A stretch of DNA of 64,000 nt from Bryobacterales bacterium (GTDB lineage: Bacteria; Acidobacteriota; Terriglobia; Bryobacterales; Bryobacteraceae): positions 1 to 64,000 of the forward strand of contig PLOR01000018.1 of NCBI GenBank assembly GCA_003142185.1, given 5' to 3'. Under the pieces are notes generated by a model, which saw nothing but the letters and a program-made list of their open reading frames with translations, ran no database searches and had not been told where the DNA came from. A program made the translations under genes and the position numbers. Each line of letters begins with the position of its first letter. Within the stretch, counting starts at the first letter, position 1. Below, one piece after another: positions 1 through 9,900 of the stretch.

Positions 1-23
1 GCCACTATTCCGAAACTGCTGGC

Positions 24-96
24 CGCGTCAAGACTCTTCTCGACGCCGGGGTGTCGGCAAGAGTGCCGGCATGCCAGGCTGAAGCCCGCGCCACGG
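24..96. repeat. Partial copy of modular palindromic repeat (family A)
   Basis: Immediately beyond the stop codon of the MerR-type gene lie two stem-loop modules, GTC-AAGACTCTTCTC-GAC (27-44) and a TCGGCAAGAGTGCCGGC-type hairpin (about 53-70), followed by the terminal GCGCCACGG box (88-96). The same modules occur in fuller copies at 13719-13848, 30854-30970 and 36293-36408. Its place at a gene end could let it act as a transcript 3' structure, but that is inference. Confidence 0.6.
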
Positions 97-477
97 CTAC
101 TTCAGCAGGTTGAGAATCTCGTTGAGTTGGCGGCGGACTTCCGGCCACGGGTCGGTGGCGAACAGTTCCTGCTGGACGCTGGTGGAGCGCCTGGCTTTCA
201 CGCGCCGGCCTTCGGACTCGAGCGACTGCCGGGCGCCTTCGATGGTGTACCGCTTTTCGTAGAGGAGATGCTTGATGCGCAGCAGCAGCTCGACGTCCTT
301 GCGGCGGTACAGGCGGTGGCCGGTGCCGGATTTCTTCGGTTGCAGCACCGGAAACTCGGTCTCCCAAAAGCGCAGCACATAGGGCTCGACACCTAGCAGA
401 TCGCTGACTTCGCCGATCTTGAAGTACAGCTTATCCGGGATGTCCGGCGTTCCGGACTGTAGCGCCACGTCCGTCAT
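97..477 (-). CDS. MerR-family transcriptional regulator
   Basis: This 126-residue protein carries a MerR-type winged helix-turn-helix at about residues 18-88. Visible hallmarks are the [19 protein letters not shown] helix-turn-helix and the following wing with [13 protein letters not shown]. MerR proteins bind palindromic promoters as dimers and usually twist the spacer to activate transcription. The C-terminal part is short and has no cysteine pair, so a metal-sensing role is unlikely. It resembles the small MerR-like proteins that commonly sit near nucleoid-protein genes in Acidobacteriota (recollection of the family, not visible here). The gene is transcribed leftwards, and a palindromic repeat follows its stop codon directly. 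The family call is safe; the effector and targets are unknown. Confidence 0.85.
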   Translation of the reverse strand: MTDVALQSGTPDIPDKLYFKIGEVSDLLGVEPYVLRFWETEFPVLQPKKSGTGHRLYRRKDVELLLRIKHLLYEKRYTIEGARQSLESEGRRVKARRSTSVQQELFATDPWPEVRRQLNEILNLLK

Positions 478-497
478 CGGTCATTCGTAATCCTAGC

Positions 498-2471
498 TCA
501 CTCGATGGTCAATGTCACGATATGCTGGCCGCGGGGAAGCAGCAGAGTGTTGGGACCAGCACTCTTCGGCGTAGCGGGAACGGAATCGATCTCCACCGCC
601 CGCGGCGTGCGATCGAGCACAGCGATGGCGCGGGCGGAACTTTGATAGGTGAATTCGATGGAGTGCGCATCGAGGCTGCGGGCGGCTTTCAGCTCGCCGT
701 TGAGGCGCAGCAGGCGCGGGCCAGGCTCGGCCGGTGCCGCCTCGATGCTGTGCGCCCCGGCCGGCAGCCACACGGTTTCCGCATCCCGCACCGGCCAGGG
801 TTGGCCATCCACCACAGCCGGGCCGCGCCACGGAACGCCCACCCCGTGAGCCGATTCCACCACCAGTTTCGGCCCAATCCGCTCCACGCGGCTGACCGCG
901 GCGGCGGCGGAGGGCAGCAGCCCCAGGTCCGGAGCCAGCAGCGAGTTTTCGAAATACAGCGTGACGCGCTCGAAGTTGCGTGCCGCGTTGTGGACGAGTT
1001 CGAACAGCTCGGTGCCCGTCTGCTGCTTGGTCGGATAGGCGTTCTGATAGCGGTCGACGATATTCAGGTCGATGGCGAGTTTGTCGCCATGAGTGGTGAG
1101 GGCGTGGTAACGCTCCGCGATGGCCTGGTACCGCTGCGGCCCCAGGTTCCAGACCGTGGCTGGATCTTCGATCAGAAACGTGAAGCTGTGCGTGTCAAGC
1201 ATGGGGAGCACGCGCGCGGCGTCGGCGCCGATGGCTTCGCGCATGCCGGTGTCGAATCGGTCGTCCACGTGTGTCAGCACCAGGTCCAGATCCGGCTTCT
1301 CGCGGCGCAGGCTTTCGAGCACGCCCAGCCATTCCTCTTCCATCCGCCGGGCCAACTCGGCGCGGAAATCCAGAAACTGCTTTTGCGACGCCTCGTCACG
1401 GCGTGTGCCGAAGAGATCGATCGGATCGAAACCGGAGCGCGCGCGAAATTCCCGGCGCACATCGTCGTTCATGGGCGTGAAACGCGCCGGATTGCCGATG
1501 CCCTCGAGCGATTCGAAATACAGCTCGGCCAGATTCACTCCGTCCCAGTCGAAACGGTTCACCAGCGCCGCGGTGCCGTCCGCTGTGGCGCGGAAGCAGT
1601 CCCGGTTGGTCAGGTTCATCAGCTTGCGCCAATCGAGCTGGGCATCTTGCAAAATCGCGGTTTTTTCGCGCCACTCGGGATGCGTAGCCCAGAATTTCTC
1701 GCTGACGTGCGGCAGCTCCAGCCAGGCGTACACCAGGATTCCCTCGCGGTGACAGGCGGCGATCAGCTTTTCGAGGTAAGCGTCCTGCTCGGGGTCGGCT
1801 TCCCAGAAGTGCCAGGCGGCCACGTGCAGCGCAGCGACGCCGCTCGCGCGCCAGCGCGCCGCGAAGTAATCCAGGTCCACGCGGGAGCGGTAGGCGGAAT
1901 CGAAGAACGCCCACAAGCGCGCGGAGGAAAACGGCCGCTCCATGCCGAGATCGGTCAAGGCCTGCAAGAGGTAGGGGAAGCGCTCGTAACCGCGCTCGCC
2001 GGGCGGCACGGCCAGCCACAACAGAATCCCGGCACCGCGCCGCATTCCCGCCATCATGGGCGTGCCGGACCAGCGCTCGCGGGCGAACACGGTGGCGCCG
2101 CCAGGCAGGTCGAGGACCGGCAGTTCGAGCCCCTTTTCCCAGACGATGGCGAGGCCCGGGCGGTGGACGTCGGTGAGGCTGCCAGCCTTGACGAATCCCG
2201 CGCCGCGCCGGAAGCCGAACATTTCGGCCAGCGAAGATTCGCCCTCGAGGATCAAAATGGCGCCCTGGTCCACCCGCTGGTTCCACTCATTCGAAGCGGG
2301 CGTGCCAGAGCGCGCCACGAAAACATGCGCCAGGTTCGCCGGCTGGCGGACCAAGCCAATCGAAGAGAGGATCTCCGGCCAGGCGCCGGCGTCCGCGTTC
2401 AACACGCAATAATAGGGCAGGGGAGCGGCCGAGGCGACGGCGGCGAGCAGCGCGCTAACGAGTAAACGCAT
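498..2471 (-). CDS. Secreted TIM-barrel glycoside-hydrolase-like protein
   Basis: The product is 657 residues with a clear N-terminal signal peptide (MRLLVSALLAAVASA). Residues about 185-480 look like a TIM barrel of the 'family 10-like' glycosyl hydrolase group: a GVAALHVAAWHF strand, the ILVYAWLELPHVS strand, a HPEW motif, and a DGVNLAELYFES strand with acidic residues that could be catalytic. The first 180 residues look like a separate alpha/beta domain, and the C-terminal 150 residues look beta-rich. Its start overlaps the end of the upstream TPR/beta-barrel gene by 17 bases, so the two are translationally coupled. By analogy with PgaA/PgaB and PelB/PelA, a polysaccharide-processing hydrolase paired with a TPR porin is plausible. 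No deacetylase motif or synthase is seen nearby. Substrate unknown. Confidence 0.65.
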   Translation of the reverse strand: MRLLVSALLAAVASAAPLPYYCVLNADAGAWPEILSSIGLVRQPANLAHVFVARSGTPASNEWNQRVDQGAILILEGESSLAEMFGFRRGAGFVKAGSLTDVHRPGLAIVWEKGLELPVLDLPGGATVFARERWSGTPMMAGMRRGAGILLWLAVPPGERGYERFPYLLQALTDLGMERPFSSARLWAFFDSAYRSRVDLDYFAARWRASGVAALHVAAWHFWEADPEQDAYLEKLIAACHREGILVYAWLELPHVSEKFWATHPEWREKTAILQDAQLDWRKLMNLTNRDCFRATADGTAALVNRFDWDGVNLAELYFESLEGIGNPARFTPMNDDVRREFRARSGFDPIDLFGTRRDEASQKQFLDFRAELARRMEEEWLGVLESLRREKPDLDLVLTHVDDRFDTGMREAIGADAARVLPMLDTHSFTFLIEDPATVWNLGPQRYQAIAERYHALTTHGDKLAIDLNIVDRYQNAYPTKQQTGTELFELVHNAARNFERVTLYFENSLLAPDLGLLPSAAAAVSRVERIGPKLVVESAHGVGVPWRGPAVVDGQPWPVRDAETVWLPAGAHSIEAAPAEPGPRLLRLNGELKAARSLDAHSIEFTYQSSARAIAVLDRTPRAVEIDSVPATPKSAGPNTLLLPRGQHIVTLTIE

Positions 2472-4425
2472 ACCAGACTCCCGAGCGGAAATCGTTGAAA
2501 TTGGCGGGGCGCGTGCCCTCGGTGTTCAGTGGGTATGCGCCGCGCAGCAGGCTGGCGGTGACGTACATCGAAGGCGGCATCCAAGCCGCGCGGAAGCGCA
2601 CGCCGAGCCCGGTTTCCAGAAAGTTGGCCCAGATCTGCCGCTGGGTATCGATGGTGAAATTCCCGTTCCAGAAGAACTGCATGCGAAACGCCAGCGGGCC
2701 CGTAGAGTACCCGATGCGCGACTCGTCGTATATCAGGAAGTCGTTGCCGAACCGGCTGATGAATACCGCGTCCGCGGCGGTGTCGGCAAACCAGCCGGAG
2801 GATTCGGAGTTTAGCGACCGGCCAATCAGGTGGGCATAATTCAGTCCGCCGCGGTAGTCGGGTAGAATGTGGCCGGTGGCGTAGCCCATGGCGCTGCCGG
2901 CTTCGAACCAGGCGCCGGCGCCATGCCACGGCAGCGTGCGCACACCGCCGGCCATGATGAACGAGCTTTCCGAAAGATACTGCGGCGAGACGGCGCCCAC
3001 CGTGACCCGCGTATCGCCGACGAAGCGCACGCTCAGGTACGGCTGCAAGCGCGTCTTGTTGCGAAGCTCGGTTTTGACCTGCGCGTAAGAGAAGAAGTCG
3101 TGCCAGCGCGTGGAATAAATCGGGTAGATCCAAAAGGTGGTGCGGAACTTCCTTAACACGCCGTTCAGGTTGCGCCACGCCTGGCGGCCCTCGGCGGCGA
3201 TCTTCGGGTCGGGGCTGCGGCGCGCCAGGTCGAACCAGCGGGCAGCGGTCATATCCTGATGCAGGGTGTTGTAGGTCCAGCCGAGCTTGAGCATGGCCTC
3301 GAAATCGCCAGGGTCGTCTTCGTGGGCCACTTGCAGGTATTTGAGCGCATCCTTCATGTAGCCGGCCTTGATGCTGCGCTCGGCCATGACTTTGGCGTCG
3401 ATGGAATCGGTCGCCGCCTGCGCGCGGCGGCTCAGCGCCTGCGGCATGTGCAGCACGGCGCGGACGCGGTTGGCCAGGTCCTCGTCCGGGCCGGCCAGCA
3501 CGCGATCGAACAGCGGCTGCGCAGCCGCGTCGTCGCCGCGCGCGTGGAGCAGGAAGCCGAGCTGGGTAGCGGCCAGCATGTCATCCGGTGCGGTTTCGGC
3601 GAGTGTGCGGAACTCCTGTTCGGCTTCGGGCTCGCGCTCCATGCGCAGCAGCAGATAGCCGAGCTCGCGGCGCAGTTCGCCGTTGCGGGGATCGAGCGCG
3701 AGCGCGCCGCGGAATTCGGCAACGAAGGGGTAGCGGTCGGGCAGCAGCTCGCGCGCCTGCTCGGCGGCGCGCGGCTCGCCGCCGCGGGAAGCGGCCAGCA
3801 GTGTGGCGATGGCGTCATCGGTGCGGCCCATCGCCTTCCATACGCGGCCCAGGTCCACCAGCACGGTGCGCCGGTCGGGAATCAAAAGCCAGGCCTTCTC
3901 GAAATGTTCGGCCGCCAGCGGCAGCTCGTCGCGCTCTTCGGCCAGCGTGGCGAGCTCGAAATGGGCGCTGAAATTGTCCGGGCCAGTGGCCAGCGCGCTC
4001 TTCCACCGCTCGATCGCGGCGGCCAGCGGCCGGTCGATATTCTGAAACGCCTGCTCCGCCTCCGCGTTGCCGGTCCGGCGGATGCGGTCGAAGATGCGCC
4101 GCGCTTCGGCTTCCCGCTTGCTCTCATAGCAAAGGAAGGCGTACTCCAGGGCCACCTGGACGTCGGCGGGATCGATAGTCATGGCGGCATGAAACTGGTC
4201 GCGCGCCAAATCGTTTTCGCCGATCTTGAGGAAGGTGTAGGCCAGGTCTTTGCGGATGGAAGCACGCTGCGGCGCGAGCTCGATGGCGCGGGTGAAGCCG
4301 GCCACCGCTGCGTCATAATCGCGCGCCTGCAAGGCGACGTAGGCGCGCGCGAGCGGTTCGTAGGCCGGGTCGGGGGTCTGCGCCGCGGCCAGAGCGCATG
4401 CCGCCGTTAGAATTGCGAATCGCAC
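2455..4425 (-). CDS. TPR-repeat outer-membrane protein with C-terminal beta-barrel
   Basis: The GTG at 4425 is chosen as start because it opens a signal peptide (VRFAILTAACALAAAQ); an upstream in-frame ATG at 4497 would place 24 unlike residues in front of it. The mature protein, about 640 residues, has many TPR-like helical pairs over roughly residues 20-430. The last 200 residues are rich in alternating aromatic beta-strands ending in GVWYAFTR, typical of an outer-membrane barrel and similar to the C-terminal part of phage N4 adsorption protein A/PgaA-like proteins. TPR-plus-barrel proteins such as PgaA and PelB export exopolysaccharide. It overlaps the downstream hydrolase-like gene. It could alternatively be a phage- or adhesin-related surface protein; the export role is inferred. 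Confidence 0.65.
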   Translation of the reverse strand: MRFAILTAACALAAAQTPDPAYEPLARAYVALQARDYDAAVAGFTRAIELAPQRASIRKDLAYTFLKIGENDLARDQFHAAMTIDPADVQVALEYAFLCYESKREAEARRIFDRIRRTGNAEAEQAFQNIDRPLAAAIERWKSALATGPDNFSAHFELATLAEERDELPLAAEHFEKAWLLIPDRRTVLVDLGRVWKAMGRTDDAIATLLAASRGGEPRAAEQARELLPDRYPFVAEFRGALALDPRNGELRRELGYLLLRMEREPEAEQEFRTLAETAPDDMLAATQLGFLLHARGDDAAAQPLFDRVLAGPDEDLANRVRAVLHMPQALSRRAQAATDSIDAKVMAERSIKAGYMKDALKYLQVAHEDDPGDFEAMLKLGWTYNTLHQDMTAARWFDLARRSPDPKIAAEGRQAWRNLNGVLRKFRTTFWIYPIYSTRWHDFFSYAQVKTELRNKTRLQPYLSVRFVGDTRVTVGAVSPQYLSESSFIMAGGVRTLPWHGAGAWFEAGSAMGYATGHILPDYRGGLNYAHLIGRSLNSESSGWFADTAADAVFISRFGNDFLIYDESRIGYSTGPLAFRMQFFWNGNFTIDTQRQIWANFLETGLGVRFRAAWMPPSMYVTASLLRGAYPLNTEGTRPANFNDFRSGVWYAFTR

Positions 4426-4466
4426 ACTGCCCTGGATGTAGTGCCCGAGCGGGCCGGATTCTCGCA

Positions 4467-4501
4467 GGTTTTGTGGGGCGGGTCCCCGACCTGCCAAAAC
4501 C
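4467..4501. repeat. Nested inverted repeat downstream of hydrolase gene
   Basis: An outer arm GGTTTTG (4467-4473) pairs with CAAAACC (4495-4501), and inside it GGGG (4475-4478) pairs with CCCC (4484-4487). It lies between the hydrolase stop codon and the start of the TPR gene on the same strand, so it may attenuate or terminate transcription. No adjoining T-run is present. Confidence 0.45.
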
Positions 4502-4521
4502 GGGCAGCGCCTGGCCGTGCC

Positions 4522-5391
4522 CTATGCGCCGATCATGATGCGCACTTCCTCGATCACCCGGTCGGGAAACTCCATGGGGATGAAGTGGGACGCACCTTCC
4601 AGCACCACGTCGCGGCCGCAGGCGAAACGCGCGGCCAGGTCGGCGGCGGTGGGCGACGCGGCCAGGTCGAGCTGGCCGGGCTGGCGGGCAGTTCCGGCAC
4701 GCAGGATGGTGACCGGCGCAGCGACCTGGGCGACCTCGGCGTAAATGTTCGATTCCGGGGCGATGGATTCCGCGTAGATGGAAGCTTCGGCCGCCGGCGG
4801 GCAGGCCAGCTCCAAATGATCGCCGTTGGGCAAAAGCCCGAACTGGCAATAGTCGCGCAGAATCTCCGGCAGCCAGGTGACGAATGGAGGGCGCTTCGAG
4901 AAGCGCTCGATCATCTCCTCGGGCGAGTGCCAGAGGTTCTTGCGGCGTAGGGTGAAGGCGAAATCGAGCGGCGCGCCGCCATAGCGGATCACGGGGAAAA
5001 TCGTGGGATCGATCAGCAGCATGGCGGCGAAGGCTTGCGGTTCGAGCGCCGCGGCCTGCACCATCGAGTGGCCGCCCGAGGAGTGGCCGATGCCGAAAGC
5101 GCCGCGCACGCCGAGGCTGCGCTGGATGCCGGCCAGGTCGTGGCCCAGGTAGCGCCAGCGGTATGGCGGATCGGGCCGGGCGCTCCGGCCGTGGCCGCGC
5201 GTTTCCACCGCCAGGCAATGCCGCCCCGGCAGACGGCGAATGATATAGTCCCACAGCCGGCCGTGGAAGCCGGTGGCGTGGGTGAAAATCAGCGGCGGAT
5301 CCGCGCCCGGCCATTCCCATAGAGCGAGATCGAGTCCGTCAACATTGACGATGCGCAACTGCGGGTTTTCCGCGGCGGGTCGAAGGTTCAC
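4522..5391 (-). CDS. Alpha/beta-fold hydrolase
   Basis: The product is a single-domain alpha/beta hydrolase of about 289 residues from the GTG at 5391. The nucleophile elbow GHSSGG places the catalytic serine near residue 104, and a late GASHFIPMEFP motif supplies the catalytic histidine. An oxyanion-hole-like segment, FTHATGFHG, lies near residue 37. An in-frame ATG at 5439 exists but lies inside a palindromic intergenic repeat (5434-5497) and adds 16 residues that do not look like the family, so the GTG is preferred. Such enzymes cleave esters, epoxides, lactones or amides; the substrate cannot be read from sequence. It lies between the MFS transporter gene and the TPR gene, all on the minus strand. 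Confidence 0.85.
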   Translation of the reverse strand: MNLRPAAENPQLRIVNVDGLDLALWEWPGADPPLIFTHATGFHGRLWDYIIRRLPGRHCLAVETRGHGRSARPDPPYRWRYLGHDLAGIQRSLGVRGAFGIGHSSGGHSMVQAAALEPQAFAAMLLIDPTIFPVIRYGGAPLDFAFTLRRKNLWHSPEEMIERFSKRPPFVTWLPEILRDYCQFGLLPNGDHLELACPPAAEASIYAESIAPESNIYAEVAQVAAPVTILRAGTARQPGQLDLAASPTAADLAARFACGRDVVLEGASHFIPMEFPDRVIEEVRIMIGA

Positions 5392-5433
5392 GGTTCGATT
5401 TTCGCATGGTGCGGCAGCCCGCGAAAAAACATT

Positions 5434-5497
5434 GGCCACGGATGAACACGGATAAAGGAGAATCTTATCGGTGTCGATCTGTATTTATCCGTGGCTC
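5434..5497. repeat. Inverted repeat with CACGGATAAA arms
   Basis: CACGGATAAA (5447-5456) is perfectly complementary to TTTATCCGTG (5484-5493), with further GGCCACGGAT-type sequence outside the arms. It lies between the MFS gene and the hydrolase gene. Similar ccacggat/acacggat repeats are common between genes of several soil bacterial phyla (recollection). A hairpin in the mRNA is possible. Confidence 0.5.
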
Positions 5498-5513
5498 GAA
5501 ATCAACTCGTGCT

Positions 5514-6755
5514 CTATCCCACCTGGCCGGCGGCGTAGGGTTCGTCGACCAGCCCTGCTGCGGGCTTCCAAAACAGTAGGCAGAGCGCGATGGTGAGGAC
5601 CTGGACGGCGGCGATGAGAGCCACCGTGGCTGGCCATCCACCGCGGTTCCAGAAGGTGCCCGGCAAAGCCGCGCCGAAGCTGCCGCCGGTGTAATAGAAC
5701 ATCACGTATAGCCCGACGGCGGCGCCGCGCGCGCCTTCGGCCAATCTACCGACATAGCTGGAAGCGGCGGATTGGGCGATGAAGACGCCGGTCGAAGTCA
5801 GCGCCAGACCCAGCAGCACGGCGGGGAGATGCGGCACCAGGGTGAGACAAATGCCGCCCACACCTCCGAGGAAAGCGGCGACCAGGGTGAAGCGATGCCC
5901 GATACGGTCGATGGCGCGGCCGGCCACCGGCGTCACCACGGCGCCGATCAGGTAGACCACGAAGATCAGCCCCAGCGCGGTGGTGCCCAAGCGGAAGGGC
6001 GGCGCGGCCAAATAGAAATTCACGTAGGTGAAGGTGGCGATGAGGGTGAACAGAACGCAGAAGCCGACGGCGTAAGTGGCCGCCAGCGGCGGGTTGCGAA
6101 GATGGCCGAGCATGGCACGCGGCGCGGAAGCCCCATGCCGGGAGCGCGAAAAATGGCGGTCCGCCGGCAGCCAGGCCCACATCGCCGCGGCGCACGCGGC
6201 ATCGAGCGCCGCCAGGGCGATAAACGACCAGCGCCAGGAGGAATGTGCCGCCACCAGGGCCGAAATCATCCTGCCGCTGAAGCCACCGAGCACCGTCCCG
6301 GCGACGTAGGAGGACATGGCCGCGCCGACCCCTTGCTCCCATTCGTCGTTGACGTAGGCGATAGTGACGGCGAAGATGCCGGGCGTGAAAACACCCTGCC
6401 AGAAGCGCCAGACCAGCATCTGCGTCAGGCTGCCGGAGGCCGCCGCTCCAGCGGTGGGCAGGGCGAGCAGAAGCGCGGAAAGGACGATCACGCGTTTGCG
6501 TCCAAAGCGGTCCGCCACTACGCCGGCGAAGGGCGCGGCCAAGGCCACGGCCGCGGTGGAGGCGGTCAACACCAGGCTCACCGCGCCGGCCGAGGCGTGA
6601 AACCCGCGGGCCAGCATGGGCAGCAGCGGCTGCGGCGCGTAGAGCGTGAGGAAGGCGCAGAAGCCGGCGAACATCACCGCGGCGGTGCGTGTGGACGAAG
6701 AGGTTTGCGCCGCGGCTGGCGGCAAGGGCCGCGCCGGCGGCTGGCTGGTTGCCAT
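5514..6755 (-). CDS. Major facilitator superfamily transporter
   Basis: This 413-residue protein is a typical 12-helix MFS carrier. The motif-A loop GVVADRFGRKRVIVL lies between the second and third helices, and a related loop AGRAIDRIGHRF sits in the second half at the same relative place. It should act in the inner membrane as a proton-coupled exporter or importer; the overall pattern resembles the YnfM/arabinose-efflux branch. The N-terminal 25 residues are proline- and threonine-rich and probably cytoplasmic. It is followed on the same strand by the hydrolase gene after a palindromic spacer, so the two may or may not share a transcript. The transported substrate cannot be assigned. Confidence 0.85.
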   Translation of the reverse strand: MATSQPPARPLPPAAAQTSSSTRTAAVMFAGFCAFLTLYAPQPLLPMLARGFHASAGAVSLVLTASTAAVALAAPFAGVVADRFGRKRVIVLSALLLALPTAGAAASGSLTQMLVWRFWQGVFTPGIFAVTIAYVNDEWEQGVGAAMSSYVAGTVLGGFSGRMISALVAAHSSWRWSFIALAALDAACAAAMWAWLPADRHFSRSRHGASAPRAMLGHLRNPPLAATYAVGFCVLFTLIATFTYVNFYLAAPPFRLGTTALGLIFVVYLIGAVVTPVAGRAIDRIGHRFTLVAAFLGGVGGICLTLVPHLPAVLLGLALTSTGVFIAQSAASSYVGRLAEGARGAAVGLYVMFYYTGGSFGAALPGTFWNRGGWPATVALIAAVQVLTIALCLLFWKPAAGLVDEPYAAGQVG

Positions 6756-6851
6756 CTTCCATTATGACGCGATTTTCGGGAGGTACGCCGCGCGGGCTGC
6801 GCTGACGTGGTTCGGGAAGACCAAAGTTGGCGAACTAAAGCATGCCCTACC

Positions 6852-6883
6852 AAAAAAAGGGGGCAGGCGTGGTGCCTGCCCCC
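6852..6883 (-). terminator. Rho-independent terminator of the first TonB-receptor gene
   Basis: On the minus strand, 29 bases after the receptor stop codon, GGGGGCAGGC pairs perfectly with GCCTGCCCCC around a 5-base loop (6859-6883). It is followed directly by seven T residues (6858-6852). This is a textbook intrinsic terminator and isolates the receptor gene from the MFS gene downstream. Confidence 0.9.
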
Positions 6884-6911
6884 GGACTCGAGATCTACTG
6901 TGGGGTGAGTG

Positions 6912-9900
6912 CTAGAAGAGCACCTTTACCGCCATCTGGATTTCGCGCGGCGTGCCAAAGCTGGTAATCTGGCCGAACGTTCCGCTCGATGCGATGCTGG
7001 TGCCGGGGTTGCCCCAGTTGGCGTGATTCATGATGTTGAAGAAGTCGGCGCGGATGTCCATCTTCCACCGCTCCTTAACCTCGAAGCGCCTGGATACGGC
7101 CATGTCCCAGTTGATCGCGCCCGGGCCGTAAAGGGTGTTTCGGCCGGTATCGCCGAATGTGCCGGCGGCCTGCACCGCAAATGACAACGGGTTGAACCAG
7201 GTATATCCATTGCCTGCGTTGGAAATTCCTCCCGCATAGACGTTGTTAGGAACAATATTCTCGGGCCGGTCCAGCAACTGTGCGCTCAAGGAGATATCTT
7301 TGCCGCCGTCGCTGAGTTCGATCGGGTTGCCGGTGAACAGGCTGACGATGGGCGAGAGCTGCCAGTTTTTGGTAATCAGCTTGGCCGCGCTATGGCCCAA
7401 TCCGGGGCTGGTAACCACCAGCGAAGTGTTGAAGACCTGCCGGTGGTCGAAGCCGCAATTGCCTCGCTCGCCGTCGCGGTTGGTGGGATTCTGGTAAATC
7501 ACGCCGGCCAGTTCTCCGGCAAAATCCCAGTCGCTGATGCAGTGGCTAAAAGTGTAGTTACTCAGGAAGCTGACGTTGTGGGATAAGCGATGTTGGACCG
7601 AAACCAGCAGCGCGTGGTATTCGGCGTTAGCGCCGTCGTCGGTCACCTGGATCTCGCCATAAGCCGCGCCGGCATTGGAGGCGGGGTTCATCAGGTACAG
7701 GAGGCGCCGTTGGGCGGTATTGGATGTGCTGGCGGCGGCGGTTCCCACCGGGACGTCGATCGAGTAGTTGACGTCAACCGATCCCCAAATGTGCCGGCTG
7801 GCATTCCCGAGGTAGTTCGCCGTCACCAGCCAGTCGGAGGCGAGCTGGCGCTGGTAGCTGAGATTCCACTGCATCACGTAAGTGGGCTTCACATCGGGTG
7901 GAACGCTGATGTAGGTGCCGGCTGCCGGGAAGACGACGTTGCCGGGGAACGGGTCGCCCGTAACGCCATTGGATACGTAGCTCCCGAACGGATTGGAGAA
8001 CTGCCCGCTGCTGAGCGTCAGCGAAGACACATACGGCGAATTGGTGGTCCACCGCTCGGGGTAGAACAGCTCGGCCGTATCGTGCATCAGGGTAAACGCG
8101 GCGCGAAGGGTCTGCTTGCCATCGCCCTTGGGATCCCACACAATGCCCAGGCGCGGTGAAAACGTCGCCCAATGGGAGGCAGTGAAAGCCTTGCCATAAG
8201 GATCCTGCGCGGAGTCGCCGGAGAAAACCAGGCCCGCCGGCGCCTGTGGATACACGGAGCTGTGCCAGCCCTGTTCGAAGAGGGCTAGGCTGAACTGGTT
8301 GCCGCGCCCATACTTGTCATAGGCCGGCACTTCAGGCTCCCAGCGCACGCCGTAGTTGATGGTCAAACGCGGGGTCACGTGGAAGGCATCCTGCGCGTAG
8401 GCGGCGATCGCCGTCAGGCGAATGTAGTCGGAAATCACCTTCCCGTCGGTCAATCCGGAGAAGCGGCCCAGCAGGAGGTCGGCCATGCCGTCCCCGGAGG
8501 TGCCGCCGTTGAATGTGAACTGCCCGTTCGCCTGCTGGTTGTTGACGGAATTGAACTGGTCCTTGCGGCCGTCGAAGCCGAACGCGAACTGGTGTCTGCC
8601 GCGGATATACGTGAAGTCGTCCGACAGTTGGTAGGTGTTGACGTTGAACGTAGCCAGCGCGCAGGTGCCGCAGCCAACGGCGAATCCGCCGCCGGAATAG
8701 CCGCTGACGGTGAGCTGCGTGTAGTTCGGGAGCGCCTCCCACATATTGGCGCCTAGGGTGTTGGGGCTGAACATATTGGAAGCGTCGGCGCGGTCGTCGC
8801 GGCGCCGGTCGAAGGTGGCGTGAAGCGAATTCACCTGGGTCGGGCCGAGCGTAAAGGTGTCGCCGAGGGTCAACGTCTCCGCACGGTCCTTGTTGCCCGA
8901 TGTTCCGGTGGTCAGGGCGTTGGCGCCGTCGAAGAGAACCTCCCCGAGGTAGTCGTAAATGTAATAGCGCCCGTAGAGGCTGTGCTTGTCGCTGATGATG
9001 TAATCGATGCGGCCGATCCACTGATCGTCGGGGTTGTCGGCCAGGTAGCCGTATTGGACAGCCCCGCAGGCTTGCGGGGAAACCGGCAGGTAACTGGAGG
9101 CCAGCTTGAATCCCGCCGGGTCAAACGAGGAAATGGGAATCATGTTGCCGGGATAGGCAACCCCGGATGGGCTCTTCAACTGCACGGCCTTAGCCAAGCA
9201 GCCGCCGTTGGCTTTGGACGCGTCGATCACGCTGAAGTTCCCCTGGAGCACCGCCGCGGTGGGAACATAGGCCGTGCTCTGGGACGGGTCGCTGCGCTGC
9301 CGCGTGCCCTGATATCCGCCGAAGAAGAACAGTTTGTCCTTGATAATCCTGCCGCCGGCGGTGCCGCCGAACTGGTTGCGCTTTAAGGTGTCGCGCTTGG
9401 GTTGCGTGGTTGCGGCGCCTTCCGGCCGGGCGTTGAGGTCGCCGTTGCGCAGAAAGTCGAACAGGTCGCCGTGGAAGGCGTTCGCTCCCGATTTGGTCAC
9501 AATGTTGACCACACCGCCGGGATGCAATCCGTACTGCGCCGGCAGGCCGTTGGTCTGCACGTTGAATTCCTGGATGAAATCGGGGACCGGGATCGGCAGA
9601 TTGACGTTGCTGAATGAGTCGTTGTTGTCACCGCCATCCAACAGGAAGTTGATGCCGTTGGCTTGCGAACCGGCCACCGAGAACTGGCCCGAACCGTTGG
9701 ATCCCTGGATGTTCTTGCTGCCGGTGAGGTCGCCGCCATTGAGCGTCATGGTCGAGGTACCGGCTCCGGTGAGCGTCAGCAACTGGGTTGGGTTGCGGCC
9801 GTTCAACGGCAGGTCGATCATGCTCTGCTCGTTGATGACCTGCGCCACGGAGTTCTCCTTGGTTTCCACCATGGCGGCGTTGGCTTCCACTCGAATACTC

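Noticed and set aside
522-2465. Long plus-strand open frame (647 codons) opposite the TIM-barrel gene
   Set aside because: It is the antisense shadow of a real gene in GC-rich DNA. Its translation is Arg/Gly/His-rich with no domain motifs.
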